Positions 17,626-26,877 of a stretch of DNA of 64,000 nucleotides are shown piece by piece. The notes under the pieces were generated by a model. The model saw nothing but the letters and a program-made list of their open reading frames with translations, was not told the DNA's origin and made no database searches. The stretch's first letter is position 1; every line of letters begins with the position of its first letter. Made by a program: the position numbers and the translations under genes. The stretch is taken from positions 1 through 64,000 of the forward strand of contig CANDNA010000019.1 in NCBI GenBank assembly GCA_947385955.1, given 5' to 3'. This DNA is from an uncultured Clostridia bacterium (GTDB lineage: Bacteria; Bacillota; Clostridia; Lachnospirales; Lachnospiraceae).

Positions 17626-20115
17626 TTATAATCCCAATATTCTCTGTGTCAGCTTCACCGCTTCCGCCGCATCTTTGGAATATCCGTCCGCACCGATTTC
17701 ATCCGCATATTCCTGCGTAATCACCGCGCCGCCGATGATGATTTTCGCTTTGCAGCCCTGCTCTCTGGCATAGGCAATCACATGACGCATCTCCTGCATG
17801 GTAGTGGTCATCAGAGCCGACAGGGCGATGATCTCTGCCTGATGGCGTATGGCCGTTTCCACGATCACTTCTCTCGGCACATCCTTGCCCAGATCAATCA
17901 CCTGAAACCCGTGGTTTTTCAGCATCAGCGCCACCAGATTCTTGCCAATATCATGAATATCCCCTTTTACCGTAGCAATCACAATGGCAGGCAGTACTTT
18001 CCGGTCCCCTGCCTCCAATAGCATTGGCTCCAGGTAGGATACGGCAGTTTTCATAGCCTCTGCCCCGGCAATCAACTGGGGCAGAAAATATTTTCCCCGG
18101 TCAAACAGCTCTCCCACCTGATTGATACCGGGCAGAAGGGCCAGATCCAATATTTCCTTTGCTGTTTTTCCTTCCTCCAGAGCCGCTTTTACCAGCTCTG
18201 TTATATTCCTCTGGCTGCCTCCTATGACAGCTTCCTTTACTCTGCCCAGCGCATCGGATACCATCACTGCCTGCCCGGATTCTGTGACAGAAGTTTTCTC
18301 TCTCCTGCTGCCCTTGTTTTCTGAGCCGTCTCCACTGCCCTGCCTCATGACCGGCTTTTCTTCCGGCTGCTGTGCCCTCCATTCTTCCATCCGGTTAATA
18401 TAACGCAGATCGGCCCCTTCCCTGCAAAGCAGCAGGTCAGATGCCAGCGCACAGTTTCGCAGCAGCTCCTGAGACGGGTTGGCAATGGCCATCGTCAGTC
18501 CTGCCTGTATGGCCATCGTCAGAAATGCCGTATTGACAAAACTCCGCTCAGGAAGACCAAAGGAAATATTAGACAGTCCGCAGATGGTAGCCAGTCCGTT
18601 TGCCCGGCAGTAACGTATGGTTTCCAGAGTTTCCAGCGCCGCTCCCGGATTGGCTCCCACCGTAGTCACAAGCCCGTCCACAATGATATCTTCCTTTTCC
18701 ATACCAAGAGCACAGGCACGCTCTGTGATCTGACGGATAATCTGAATCTTTTCCTCCTGATTCTTTGGCAGACCCGAATCTGAAAGAGGAAGCAGAATAA
18801 ACATGGCGCCGTATTTTTGGGCAACGGGCAGCAGTTTCTCAAACTTTTCCGATTCCAACGATATGGAATTGATTAACGCCCGGCCCGGATACCGCCGCAA
18901 TGCGGCCTCCAGTACATCCACATGGCTGGAATCTATGGACAGAGGCAGAGAAGTTGCTCCTCCCACCTCTGTAATGGCCTGCAGCATCATCTCTTTTTCA
19001 TCAATGCCGCTCATACCCATATTGATATCCAGCACCTCTGCTCCGCAGGCCTCCTGCTCCCGGGCAAATTCAAGTACCAGATCCAGATCCCCTTCCCGCA
19101 GCTTTTCCTGCAGCTTCTTCTTACCGGTGGGATTGATCCGCTCTCCCACAATCATAAACCGGTCCTGTAATCCAAAGGAAATCGTCTTTCTCTCACTGGT
19201 CAGATACCGCACTGCCTTCTTTTCTCTGACCTGTACTTCCATATCTTTTGTGTGTTTTACCAGTTCCTTTATATAATCAGGGTCCGTACCGCAGCAGCCT
19301 CCCAGTATGGAAGCCCCTGCACGGACAAGCCCTGCCATCTCTTTTCCGAACGTTTTTGCATCCATATCATAGACAGTACTGCCATCCGCCGCCAGAGAAG
19401 GCAGTCCCGCATTGGGCTTGGCAATCAGCGGCACTGTCGTCACCTCTGCCATCGCCCGGATCACCTCTGCCATCCGGTCCGGTCCTGTGGAACAGTTGGC
19501 GCCAATGGCGTCTGCTCCCAGATGCTCCAGCACCACCGCAGCCGTAACCGCGTCTGTACCAAACAGACTCCTGCCGTCTGTTTCAAAAGTCATCGTTACC
19601 ATCACTGGCAGATCACAGACTTCTTTTGCCGCAATCAGCGCCGCTCTGGACTCCTGCAGACTCATCATGGTTTCCACTACAAAAAGATCCACACCCGCTT
19701 CCACGCAATACCCGATCTGTTCTTTGTAAATTGTAATCAGTTCTTCAAATTCCAGTGTCCCCATCGGCGCAAGCTGACGCCCGGTCATCGTCAGATCACC
19801 GGCTACATAAGCATTCTCTCCGGCTGCTTCCCGCGACAGGGATACAAGCTGCCGATTGATTTCCCCGGCCTGGCCTTCCAGACCATATTCCGCCAGTTTG
19901 ATCCGATTGCTGGTAAAAGTAGGCGCATAGACAATATGGCTGCCTGCCTGTATATATTCCCGCTGCAGTTTCGTTATGATCTGCGGATGCTCCAGAATCC
20001 AGCGTTCCGGGCAGACTCCTGCAGGCATCCCTCTTTTGATCAGGTTGGAGCCTGTGGCGCCGTCCAGACAGACAATTTTTTCTCTGCAGAGCATCTGAAA
20101 TTCTTTTTTTGTCAT
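17626..20115 (-). CDS. metH: cobalamin-dependent methionine synthase lacking the reactivation domain
   Basis: 829 residues in four MetH modules: homocysteine-binding barrel (about 1-290; zinc ligands in GANCS and GGCCGT), methyltetrahydrofolate pterin-binding barrel (about 310-570; GERINPTG, DINMG), then a cap and B12-binding domain (about 630-829; GDIHDIGKN with the cobalt-ligand His). It methylates homocysteine to methionine. The C-terminal AdoMet-dependent reactivation domain of E. coli MetH (about 1,227 residues) is absent, so a separate activation protein is expected elsewhere. A charged low-complexity linker separates pterin and cap domains (about 575-625). Confidence 0.94.
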   Translation of the reverse strand: MTKKEFQMLCREKIVCLDGATGSNLIKRGMPAGVCPERWILEHPQIITKLQREYIQAGSHIVYAPTFTSNRIKLAEYGLEGQAGEINRQLVSLSREAAGENAYVAGDLTMTGRQLAPMGTLEFEELITIYKEQIGYCVEAGVDLFVVETMMSLQESRAALIAAKEVCDLPVMVTMTFETDGRSLFGTDAVTAAVVLEHLGADAIGANCSTGPDRMAEVIRAMAEVTTVPLIAKPNAGLPSLAADGSTVYDMDAKTFGKEMAGLVRAGASILGGCCGTDPDYIKELVKHTKDMEVQVREKKAVRYLTSERKTISFGLQDRFMIVGERINPTGKKKLQEKLREGDLDLVLEFAREQEACGAEVLDINMGMSGIDEKEMMLQAITEVGGATSLPLSIDSSHVDVLEAALRRYPGRALINSISLESEKFEKLLPVAQKYGAMFILLPLSDSGLPKNQEEKIQIIRQITERACALGMEKEDIIVDGLVTTVGANPGAALETLETIRYCRANGLATICGLSNISFGLPERSFVNTAFLTMAIQAGLTMAIANPSQELLRNCALASDLLLCREGADLRYINRMEEWRAQQPEEKPVMRQGSGDGSENKGSRREKTSVTESGQAVMVSDALGRVKEAVIGGSQRNITELVKAALEEGKTAKEILDLALLPGINQVGELFDRGKYFLPQLIAGAEAMKTAVSYLEPMLLEAGDRKVLPAIVIATVKGDIHDIGKNLVALMLKNHGFQVIDLGKDVPREVIVETAIRHQAEIIALSALMTTTMQEMRHVIAYAREQGCKAKIIIGGAVITQEYADEIGADGYSKDAAEAVKLTQRILGL

Positions 20116-20197
20116 CTGTTATCCTTTCCGGCTTTCCTCTATGTATGATTCCCACATTCTTTGTTTATACTGGTTGATAGATGATTCGTGCATTTAA

Positions 20198-20226
20198 TCA
20201 TAGCACGATTTCTTTGATTTCTCAAT
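20198..20226 (-). promoter_or_regulatory. metH promoter
   Basis: Minus-strand TTGAGA (20221-20226), 17-base spacer, TATGAT (20198-20203), giving a leader of about 75 bases. No SAM or cobalamin riboswitch is recognisable in this short leader. Confidence 0.65.
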
Positions 20227-20343
20227 TTATTTTTATTTCCTTACTGTTCACTTTTTGTTGCTTTCATGTATTGAATGTGATAAATTGATAAGAGGTATTT
20301 TATGGAAAAGGAAACGGATTCCCATATCCGCCGGAGGTCCCGT

Positions 20344-20916
20344 ATGAAAAAAACCTGGTTTTTACTCGCTGCCTTTCTGCTTGCCCTGGCGTTGACCGGC
20401 TGTGGAAAAAAAGACGATGATCTGGAACAGTACAAATCAGAAATGACTGAATTTACCAATACCATCAATGATCTGGTCTCTAAAATTGAAAATATTGATC
20501 TGGAGTCCGAAACCCGGACACAGGAGCTTTTGGGATATCTGGATGAAATGGATGCCGCCTTTGTGGCAATGGGGAATCTGGAGGTGCCGGAGCAGTTTGC
20601 CAATATTGAAGAGCTGGCGGATGATGCCAGCGCCAACCTTTCCAAATCCGTTTCCCTGTACCATCAGGCATTTGACAATCCTGATGACTATGATCCCCAG
20701 TTGATTGATGCCGCACTGGAATACTATGGCCGTGCGTTCAAACGCCTGGATTACATCGGTACCATTTTGCAGGGAGATCTGCCGGAAGATGAATCTATCA
20801 CCATCATCCATGAAAGCGATGAAGAAGTACCGGAAGAGGCTCCTGAGCAGGAAGAGACTCCTGATGAAGAGGCCCCGGACACCGGAACAGAGGAATCCGG
20901 AGAATCTGCTGAATAA
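20344..20916 (+). CDS. small acidic lipoprotein, unrecognised
   Basis: 190 residues. Signal peptide MKKTWFLLAAFLLALALTGC with lipobox LTGC, then a helical, acidic domain and a Glu/Pro-rich C-terminal tail (about 160-190). The ATG at 20344 follows GGAGG by about 6 bases; an earlier in-frame start at 20302 would bury the signal peptide. The ordered part looks like a long alpha-helical hairpin. Divergent from metH. No known family is recognised; an extracytoplasmic anchored role is all the sequence supports. Confidence 0.82.
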   Translation: MKKTWFLLAAFLLALALTGCGKKDDDLEQYKSEMTEFTNTINDLVSKIENIDLESETRTQELLGYLDEMDAAFVAMGNLEVPEQFANIEELADDASANLSKSVSLYHQAFDNPDDYDPQLIDAALEYYGRAFKRLDYIGTILQGDLPEDESITIIHESDEEVPEEAPEQEETPDEEAPDTGTEESGESAE

Positions 20917-20955
20917 GAACATCCTTTCCGGACTTTATATGGGTATTACGATACA

Positions 20956-20993
20956 AAAACAGAGAGCGGGCATCCTGTACCGCTCTCTGTTTT
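20956..20993 (+). terminator. intrinsic terminator
   Basis: Perfect 14-bp stem AAAACAGAGAGCGG / CCGCTCTCTGTTTT with a 10-base loop after the lipoprotein gene. The A/T-rich ends allow function in both directions. Confidence 0.8.
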
Positions 20994-21077
20994 ATGCGCA
21001 GGGGTGCGTAAAGAAGTTTGCCGCTTTGCAGCACGCACTCCGCGGGGCGGGCAGGGGAAGTGACCTTCCCTGCTCAA

Positions 21078-21491
21078 TTAGCAATTTCCATTTTCGCTGC
21101 TTTTCTTTTTGTCCAGCCAGACTATGTATTCAAGAACATTCAAATCCGGATCCGCAAAATAAATCCATCGTTCAGACCCTGCTATCTCATTGGGTCCGTC
21201 CAGGATTTCAATATGATTTTCCTCCAGCGTACGGATCACCTTATCCATATCATCTGTTTCAAAACAAAGATGCGGGCAAAAAGGCGGCTCCGGCTTAACC
21301 GGCTGATAAGGTACGCCTATCGTTTCAATCAATTCCAGACGCGCCCCGTTATAATCAAGAAATGCGCCCTTTTCTCCGCCCTGTCCCTCAGGGTTTACAT
21401 AAAACAAAAAGGTAAATCCCAGCTTATCAGTATAAAAACGAATGGCTTCTTCAAGATTCCTCACACGGAATGCACCATGATCGTATGCCAT
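21078..21491 (-). CDS. VOC/glyoxalase-family protein
   Basis: 137 residues with the two beta-alpha-beta repeats of the vicinal oxygen chelate fold (AYDHGAFRVRNLEEAIRFYTD at the start; PPFCPHLCFETDDMDKVIRTL in the middle; DPDLNVLEYI near the end). His, Glu and His positions match glyoxalase I-like metal ligands. It may be lactoylglutathione lyase-like or a general VOC protein; the substrate cannot be told from sequence. The ATG has AGGAG upstream. Confidence 0.8.
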   Translation of the reverse strand: MAYDHGAFRVRNLEEAIRFYTDKLGFTFLFYVNPEGQGGEKGAFLDYNGARLELIETIGVPYQPVKPEPPFCPHLCFETDDMDKVIRTLEENHIEILDGPNEIAGSERWIYFADPDLNVLEYIVWLDKKKSSENGNC

Positions 21492-21542
21492 TGTTCTTTC
21501 TCCTCTCTATGTAAAAATCTGTTAACATGATCTTATCCGCTG

Positions 21543-21698
21543 CTATCTGACCGTATCCTCCGCTTCCGGCAAATCCATGTGCGAAACGCTTCCGGCTTCT
21601 GTTTCACCTGCCACTTCCGCATCACCGGTATGTCCCGACAAAAGCACCATCGGCAGTATCATAGACAAATACAAAGCAGATAACCATTCTCCATTCAT
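21543..21698 (-). CDS. possible small membrane peptide
   Basis: 51 residues starting MNGEWLSALYLSMILPMVLLSG, a single membrane or signal segment followed by an acidic tail. AAAGGGG lies about 8 bases before the ATG. There is no family resemblance. It sits 51 bases upstream of the VOC gene and could be cotranscribed. A chance open frame is possible. Confidence 0.35.
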   Translation of the reverse strand: MNGEWLSALYLSMILPMVLLSGHTGDAEVAGETEAGSVSHMDLPEAEDTVR

Positions 21699-21851
21699 TT
21701 TCCAGCACCCCTTTCCTGTCTTTTTACGCACATTGCACAAAAGTGTTTCTCTGACCACTGTTCTGTGCCCGTTCCGATAGAAAAAGTATACCAGAATCTC
21801 ATGTCAAAACTGTGTACAATTCATAAAAGAAAAATAAAATTTTCCACCTGT

Positions 21852-22553
21852 TTATCGCCATGTCTGTGCCTGCGGGCAGTTCCGTGCAATGGCATCCATC
21901 AGCTTCCTGAACTGGTCTCCGCTTTGCAGGAACATGCTCATTTCTTTGTCTTTTCTGCCGGCTGCAGAAGGAGAGCCGTCTTTGTATTTTACAATCAGAG
22001 AAACCCCTACGGTTACTCTCGCCTTCACACCGCCGGAAGAAACGCGCGTCTGCTCCTCTACACCGCTGACGTCGGCGATATCCGCCGTCCTGACAAAGCG
22101 GCAGTATCCGTTACCGGCAAAAAGAACCCAATAATCAGGACCCACAAGAAAACGTGCCGGATAGGATTCCGCTTTGGTATTCATAAAATGAAGTTCTGTG
22201 TAGCGGCCATCTGCCATCTGTTTACAAAAAGCCTCTTCATCTTCCGGTCCGCAAAAAAAAGAACCCATTTCTTTTTCATAAGCCGCCAATACTTTTTTCA
22301 TGGAAGTCGCCTTGCCCTGTATCCAGAAGCAAAGCCAGATAAACGCCGCTATTCCTACCCCGATCAGCAAATGCATTCTGGCCACGTAAGCCAGATCGTA
22401 TCCCACACCCAGCCCCAGCGCTACCATACCGATAATGCTGACTGCCATCCAGACAGGCACCATTCTTTTGACCTTTTTCCTGAATTCCTTAAACAATTCA
22501 GAATATTCCTTCATTTCTTTTTCCAGCCATACTTTTAGCTGTCCACTCATCAT
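21852..22553 (-). CDS. two-helix membrane protein, unrecognised
   Basis: 233 residues from the ATG at 22553 (MMSGQLKVW), after CAGGAGGGATGT. A charged amphipathic N-terminal helix (KEMKEYSELFKEFRKKVKRM) precedes two membrane helices (about 34-82), then a cytosolic-looking alpha/beta domain of about 150 residues with SSGGVKARVTVGVSLIVKY. No family recognised. It lies about 90 bases after the C39-like gene in the same direction and may belong to that transcript. Confidence 0.65.
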   Translation of the reverse strand: MMSGQLKVWLEKEMKEYSELFKEFRKKVKRMVPVWMAVSIIGMVALGLGVGYDLAYVARMHLLIGVGIAAFIWLCFWIQGKATSMKKVLAAYEKEMGSFFCGPEDEEAFCKQMADGRYTELHFMNTKAESYPARFLVGPDYWVLFAGNGYCRFVRTADIADVSGVEEQTRVSSGGVKARVTVGVSLIVKYKDGSPSAAGRKDKEMSMFLQSGDQFRKLMDAIARNCPQAQTWR

Positions 22554-22645
22554 ACATCCCTCCTGTTTTGATTTCTTCTGTATCTTCAGACAAAAAGCCA
22601 CACTCCTTCGGCAAATGCCAAAGCCACACAGCCCCTGCCTGTCTG

Positions 22646-23281
22646 TTACTCACAGAAATAGACTGCCCGCACGGCATATGCCCTGTCGTGAAATTCCGCC
22701 AGAGAAACCATTTCTTTTGTATCTGACATGGGATCCATGCACAGATAGCCATTCTCATCCGAGCCTGTCAGCAGTACCCAATGCCAGGCACCCACACCCT
22801 TCATCCGCACTTTTATAACCGGAAAAATACCGTCCTTCAGTAATCTCCCGATCTCTTCCCCATCCACGGAATCCATAACCAGACTTTCCATCCCCGGTAC
22901 AGCCAGTGAAATCCTGTCCCATATGACCGCTCCGTTTTCCGTATATACTTCTGCTTCTGAAAAAGCCTCATTCAGCTCACCGGCAGTCAGATCAAATACA
23001 AGCCCCTGTTCTGAGGCCTGCATGGCAAGCCCTGATGCCAGCGCACAGACAAGGCAGCCGGAAGATGCCATTGTATCCCTGGCTCCTCCCAGATGATCCT
23101 CTGCCCATGCAGGATCCTGCTGGCAAAAATAAACCACATGCTCCGGCTTCCTGATCTCCAGAGGCTCCAACAGTACGCCTTCTCCGCCTGTACCGCGTCG
23201 AAAGCAGACTGCCAGTATCAGTCCCAGAAAAATACCGGCGGCCACAACAGACAAACGCCGTATCATCTTGTGTTCCGTCAA
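22646..23281 (-). CDS. C39-like (papain-fold) secreted cysteine peptidase
   Basis: 211 residues with an N-terminal signal or anchor (about 7-27) and a C39_2-type domain. The candidate catalytic Cys is in ASSGCLVCALAS, the His in AWHWVLLTG, and a later Asp in GYLCMDPMS. C39 domains cut bacteriocin leaders or other Gly-Gly sites, but single-domain secreted relatives are mostly uncharacterised. The likely start is TTG at 23281 with GGGGGTGA just upstream. It begins 14 bases after the Nudix gene stop, so it is probably in the same operon. Confidence 0.75.
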   Translation of the reverse strand: MTEHKMIRRLSVVAAGIFLGLILAVCFRRGTGGEGVLLEPLEIRKPEHVVYFCQQDPAWAEDHLGGARDTMASSGCLVCALASGLAMQASEQGLVFDLTAGELNEAFSEAEVYTENGAVIWDRISLAVPGMESLVMDSVDGEEIGRLLKDGIFPVIKVRMKGVGAWHWVLLTGSDENGYLCMDPMSDTKEMVSLAEFHDRAYAVRAVYFCE

Positions 23282-23295
23282 ATCACCCCCATCAT

Positions 23296-24231
23296 CTACC
23301 TGAAAAATCTGTCCGGATTTCTCCGAAACAGCTTTGCCGGCCTGTGGCCGGCCCCCTCCACAATACTCTCTGTTTCCATCACCCAGTCCGCTATCTTCCT
23401 TCTGAAATTTGCAGACAACAGGGATCTGCCCAGAACCGCTTCATAAGCCTTCTGCAGCTCCGATAATGTGAATACCTCCGGCATCAGATCAAATATCATG
23501 GGTTTACCGCTTTCCACCAGACTGCGCAGATGCAGAAACGCACATAAAATAATATGCGCATGATCAAAGGCAAGCCCTCCGCTCTCCACAACCTCACAGG
23601 TGACCTTTTCATGATATGCAATAAACTGCTTCCGTTCTTTGACTGTTGCAGTCAATTCCAGATTGTCCCGTTCCATACATTGCAGCCTGACGGTATAAAG
23701 ACTGACAATTTCCCCATACTGTGCCTCCACCGTCCTGCCCGTTTCTTTCTTTTCCACATGGACGCTGAACCATCTGGCTTCCCAGGCATCCGATCCCTCA
23801 TGTACCCGGTACTTTTCCCCATCTATCAGTGTCAGAAAAGCATGGGAGATAATCCATCCCCTGGGATCCCGCCCGGCTTCGCTGAAAATGGCAAAGGGTT
23901 CCAGATAGGCATCCCTGACGCCGGTTTCCTCATACAATTCACGAAATGCGGTTTCCTGTGTGCTCTCTCCCACCCGGCCAAAACCGCCCGGAAGCGCCCA
24001 ACAATCCCGATACGGAAAAGATCCTCTTCTGATCAGCAGAATCCTCAACCCTTTCTCCGGGTCCTTCCGGTAATTCTCCCGGCTCCTTCCTGCTTTGGAA
24101 CAGCTCCGGGATTTTGTTTCCAGAATAGAGAAAACCGCCATATCTGATGCAACGGACGGACGGTCGTATTGATTGATATCATAGGATTCCAGCCAGACTC
24201 TTTCCTCCTCTGACATTTGATAGGCTTCCAT
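23296..24231 (-). CDS. NrtR-like regulator: Nudix domain plus winged helix
   Basis: 311 residues. Residues about 60-200 form a Nudix domain with an intact Nudix box (GFGRVGE, then seven residues, REL.EE.G). The C-terminal 80 residues match the winged-helix end of NrtR regulators: LMPEVFTLSELQKAYEAVLG, NFRRKI, and GHRPAKLF. NrtR proteins sense ADP-ribose-type ligands and repress NAD metabolism operons. The preserved Nudix box means enzymatic activity is also possible. It is third in the SPFH - NADK-like - Nudix operon, whose promoter carries a palindrome; self-regulation is a fair inference. Confidence 0.85.
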   Translation of the reverse strand: MEAYQMSEEERVWLESYDINQYDRPSVASDMAVFSILETKSRSCSKAGRSRENYRKDPEKGLRILLIRRGSFPYRDCWALPGGFGRVGESTQETAFRELYEETGVRDAYLEPFAIFSEAGRDPRGWIISHAFLTLIDGEKYRVHEGSDAWEARWFSVHVEKKETGRTVEAQYGEIVSLYTVRLQCMERDNLELTATVKERKQFIAYHEKVTCEVVESGGLAFDHAHIILCAFLHLRSLVESGKPMIFDLMPEVFTLSELQKAYEAVLGRSLLSANFRRKIADWVMETESIVEGAGHRPAKLFRRNPDRFFR

Positions 24232-24330
24232 GCATTTACTCCCCCTGTCTGTTTACAGTACCATCAGCATAATATGTTTCATACCGGAAAGCAAGAGAAA
24301 TCAGAAAATCTTCATAATTTTCCTGTACCG

Positions 24331-25269
24331 TCAGACTACCAGCCTGCCTTTCTGTTGTGCAATTCCCACACGGATTTCACTCCCTGCAGGAAACTCTATG
24401 GTATCTTCTTCCATTCCATCCGAAAAAACCACACCGTTACCTGCCATCTGGGAAATCACGCAAAACTGATCCTGCCGGCCGATTCTTCCGTATACGATTC
24501 CCGCCTGGGTCATCCGGCTGGGAAAGGGTTCCCGCACCACAAAAGTCAACTGATCATCCTCCCATTTGAGCGGATACTCTCTGACCGGTCCCAGACCGAG
24601 CAGCTCTGCCATCCGTCTGGTCTGTGCCATAACTGATTTGTACCATCCGGTAGCGCCCAGTCCGGTGGATATCACGATCCCGCTGGAGGACTGATGCTCC
24701 ATGTTCTGATTCCACCTGACATCATAGCGGGCAGAAGTATGTGTCCTGCATCCGATAAACAGATCATTTACTGCCAGCATACACTGACCATCTCTGGTAT
24801 CTGCTCTGGCCATAGTAATCTCCCTGACATCATAGTCACCGTCCAATACACCGGGGAGCAGCCGGGCAAGCTGCCCGGCCTCAAATGGAAGCAGTATCCC
24901 ATCCCAGCGCTTTGTATCCGGATTGACACCAATCAGAGGCTGACCCTCCAGATATTTCATCACATTGGCCACCAGGCCGTCCTGTCCCACTACAATCACA
25001 ACATCCTGCTTTCCAAATATCATATTGGAAACATGCGACCGGTCAATTATCTGTACTCTGGCAAACTGCCGGGCAACCCGGGTAACTTCCGAAACTGCCT
25101 GAGAATATATACGATCCTCCTCCACGTAATCCGAAAAGTCCACTCCCATATGCTCAATATAAAACCGGGCCTGCTCTATTGTATTATACTTGCAGATCAG
25201 TTCTGCCAGTCTGGTCTTTCTTGTCACCAATACCACCTTGTGCATATCACGATTTCTGCCACTGCCCAT
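24331..25269 (-). CDS. NAD kinase-like protein, divergent family
   Basis: 312 residues. The C-terminal two thirds have the NAD/diacylglycerol kinase fold: GQDG (about 93-96) in place of GGDG with the catalytic Asp kept, VNDLFIG in place of the NE motif, and STGLGATGW in place of TGSTAY. The first about 85 residues are a distinct N-terminal region containing TIEQARFYIEHMG. It may phosphorylate NAD or a related nucleotide or sugar, but it is unlikely to be the housekeeping NadK. Starts 23 bases after the SPFH gene; an NrtR-like regulator follows. Start ATG at 25269 has GGGAGG 8 bases upstream. Confidence 0.75.
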   Translation of the reverse strand: MGSGRNRDMHKVVLVTRKTRLAELICKYNTIEQARFYIEHMGVDFSDYVEEDRIYSQAVSEVTRVARQFARVQIIDRSHVSNMIFGKQDVVIVVGQDGLVANVMKYLEGQPLIGVNPDTKRWDGILLPFEAGQLARLLPGVLDGDYDVREITMARADTRDGQCMLAVNDLFIGCRTHTSARYDVRWNQNMEHQSSSGIVISTGLGATGWYKSVMAQTRRMAELLGLGPVREYPLKWEDDQLTFVVREPFPSRMTQAGIVYGRIGRQDQFCVISQMAGNGVVFSDGMEEDTIEFPAGSEIRVGIAQQKGRLVV

Positions 25270-25292
25270 TTTACTGCCTCCCTGTCTGATTT

Positions 25293-26312
25293 TTAACCAT
25301 TGGCCAATGTCTCCAGCAGATCCGGAGATACATTCAGCACACCGATTTTATCTGCCTTATCTCCGATTTCCGCAAATGCTTTGGCAATCAGGGCCTTGCT
25401 GTCCATACCGCTGACCGCCAGCGCCTTAATCACCTCTGTATCCATCCCCATAAAGGTCCGCAGTAAAACCTCTGAATCATATGCTTTGGCATCTGAGCGT
25501 TTCTTTGCATTCTCAGTCTGCAGATCCACCAGTTTTTTCCGTTCCTCCTCCAGTGCAATATCCTTTGTAATCCTGCCGGCATCCAGCTCGGCCTGCTTCT
25601 CCTGCAGCATGCGTTTGGTTTCCATTTCCTTCTCTTTTTTCTCCTTGGCCTTTTCGGCAATGCAGATTTCCGTATTCAGCTCGTTTTCCTGAATTGCCCT
25701 CTCCTGTTCAATGGCTGCATTCCGCCTTTTATAGACAGCATCATCCTGCTGTTTCAAAATTTCTTCCCGCGTGGCGGCTTCCAGCGCCTTCCGTGTGTCC
25801 GGCTGGGGCAAAATTCCCAAAATGGAAACTGCCAGAATCTCCAGTCCAAATTCCTGTATCGTTTCATTTCCCTTCAGTGCCTTTCCCAGCACTTTGGCCA
25901 GCTCATCCGCAGAACGGATGGCTTCTTTGATCTCCTTTTCCCCCATTGCCTTCGCTGTATACACTTTGGCCAGACTCATAATACGTCTTGCCATCTTTGT
26001 TTTGGCTTCGTTTAATGCAGCCTCATATGCCCCATCTGCATTTCCATAAGAAAAGTTCACCATCCTGGAAGCCTTTTCATAATCCGCTATGATATAGGAA
26101 ATCTCTCCCTGTACCTGAATCTTCTGGAAATCCAGCGTCATAATATCATCATAAACAAAACCGGTATCAAAAGCAGTGGCGGGAATCACCAACATACTTG
26201 TTGTCATCGTATTATAAAATCCCGAAAGTCCCAGTCCCTGTTCCGTTACTTTCCCCCGCTTTACCTTCATCACATATTCTGTTGGTTCAAACTTTCTGTA
26301 TCTGATTGCCAT
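25293..26312 (-). CDS. SPFH/band 7 domain protein
   Basis: 339 residues. Residues about 10-190 form an SPFH (stomatin/prohibitin/flotillin) domain, followed by a long charged coiled coil (about 195-270) rich in Glu and Lys and a short C-terminal region. There is no clear N-terminal membrane helix, so it may bind membranes through partners or acylation. SPFH proteins form membrane rings or scaffolds. First gene of the operon with the NADK-like and NrtR-like genes. ATG at 26312 follows GGAGGAAAGGA. Confidence 0.86.
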   Translation of the reverse strand: MAIRYRKFEPTEYVMKVKRGKVTEQGLGLSGFYNTMTTSMLVIPATAFDTGFVYDDIMTLDFQKIQVQGEISYIIADYEKASRMVNFSYGNADGAYEAALNEAKTKMARRIMSLAKVYTAKAMGEKEIKEAIRSADELAKVLGKALKGNETIQEFGLEILAVSILGILPQPDTRKALEAATREEILKQQDDAVYKRRNAAIEQERAIQENELNTEICIAEKAKEKKEKEMETKRMLQEKQAELDAGRITKDIALEEERKKLVDLQTENAKKRSDAKAYDSEVLLRTFMGMDTEVIKALAVSGMDSKALIAKAFAEIGDKADKIGVLNVSPDLLETLANG

Positions 26313-26345
26313 ATTCCTTTCCTCCCGTTCTTTATGTTTATATTA

Positions 26346-26376
26346 TTATGATACTATCATAAAGGAAATATGTCAA
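26346..26376 (-). promoter_or_regulatory. promoter with palindromic operator, SPFH operon
   Basis: Minus-strand TTGACA (26371-26376), 17-base spacer, TATCAT (26348-26353). A 17-bp palindrome TTATGATACTATCATAA (26346-26362) covers the -10 box, a placement expected for a repressor site. The NrtR-like protein of the same operon is the obvious candidate (inference). Confidence 0.7.
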
Positions 26377-26877
26377 TCGTTTATTTTGTTTTTTTACCAC
26401 ACTCCATGCATCATCATAAAATAAAAAATGCAAAAGTACTGAACCTTTGTTATAATCAAAGCATCACAAAACAATAAACAAATATAGGAAGTGTTAGCTT
26501 TATGGCATTTACTGATTCAAAGAATAGTGGGACAGGTATTAAATAAAATTAATGAGATATGGAAACGTCCTGGAGAATTTCCATTTACAGATTGATTGAA
26601 TTATCATAACTTGAACCTGCTTATAAATTATGCTATATTATGACTTACCAAAAAGCACTTATCTCAAAACCAGGCAGGTGCTTTTTCAGGTATGCCAAAA
26701 GATTACCTTAATAACATTACCTCCGTGGCTACGGTCTTTTTTCACTCTCTGTTTGCTCAGATTTTTGTTACCTACGCCTTGTTACCTACCTGTTACCTAC
26801 CCGTTACCTACTGACCCATTCTCTCCAATTTTCACAACATTTGATGCAAGTTTCAATATTTCCATTCTGAACACAAA
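26377..26877. other. AT-rich intergenic region with short direct repeats and possible gene remnant
   Basis: No credible gene. It holds a hairpin AAAAAGCAC/GTGCTTTTT (26650-26686), four copies of GTTACCTAC (26767, 26781, 26792, 26803), and a 14-codon plus-strand frame at 26502-26546 (MAFTDSKNSG start) with AGGAAGTG upstream. The latter may be the start of a decayed gene. The region is more AT-rich than both neighbours. Confidence 0.5.
26767..26811 (+). repeat. four GTTACCTAC direct repeats
   Basis: Nine-base unit at 26767-26775, 26781-26789, 26792-26800 and 26803-26811; the last three have an 11-base period, about one helical turn. No neighbouring gene explains them. Confidence 0.75.

Noticed and set aside
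20116-20343. SAM-I, SAM-II or cobalamin riboswitch upstream of metH
   Set aside because: The region between the metH ATG and the divergent gene is 228 bases, with a normal promoter 83 bases from the start; no conserved riboswitch core or paired stems were found in that short leader.
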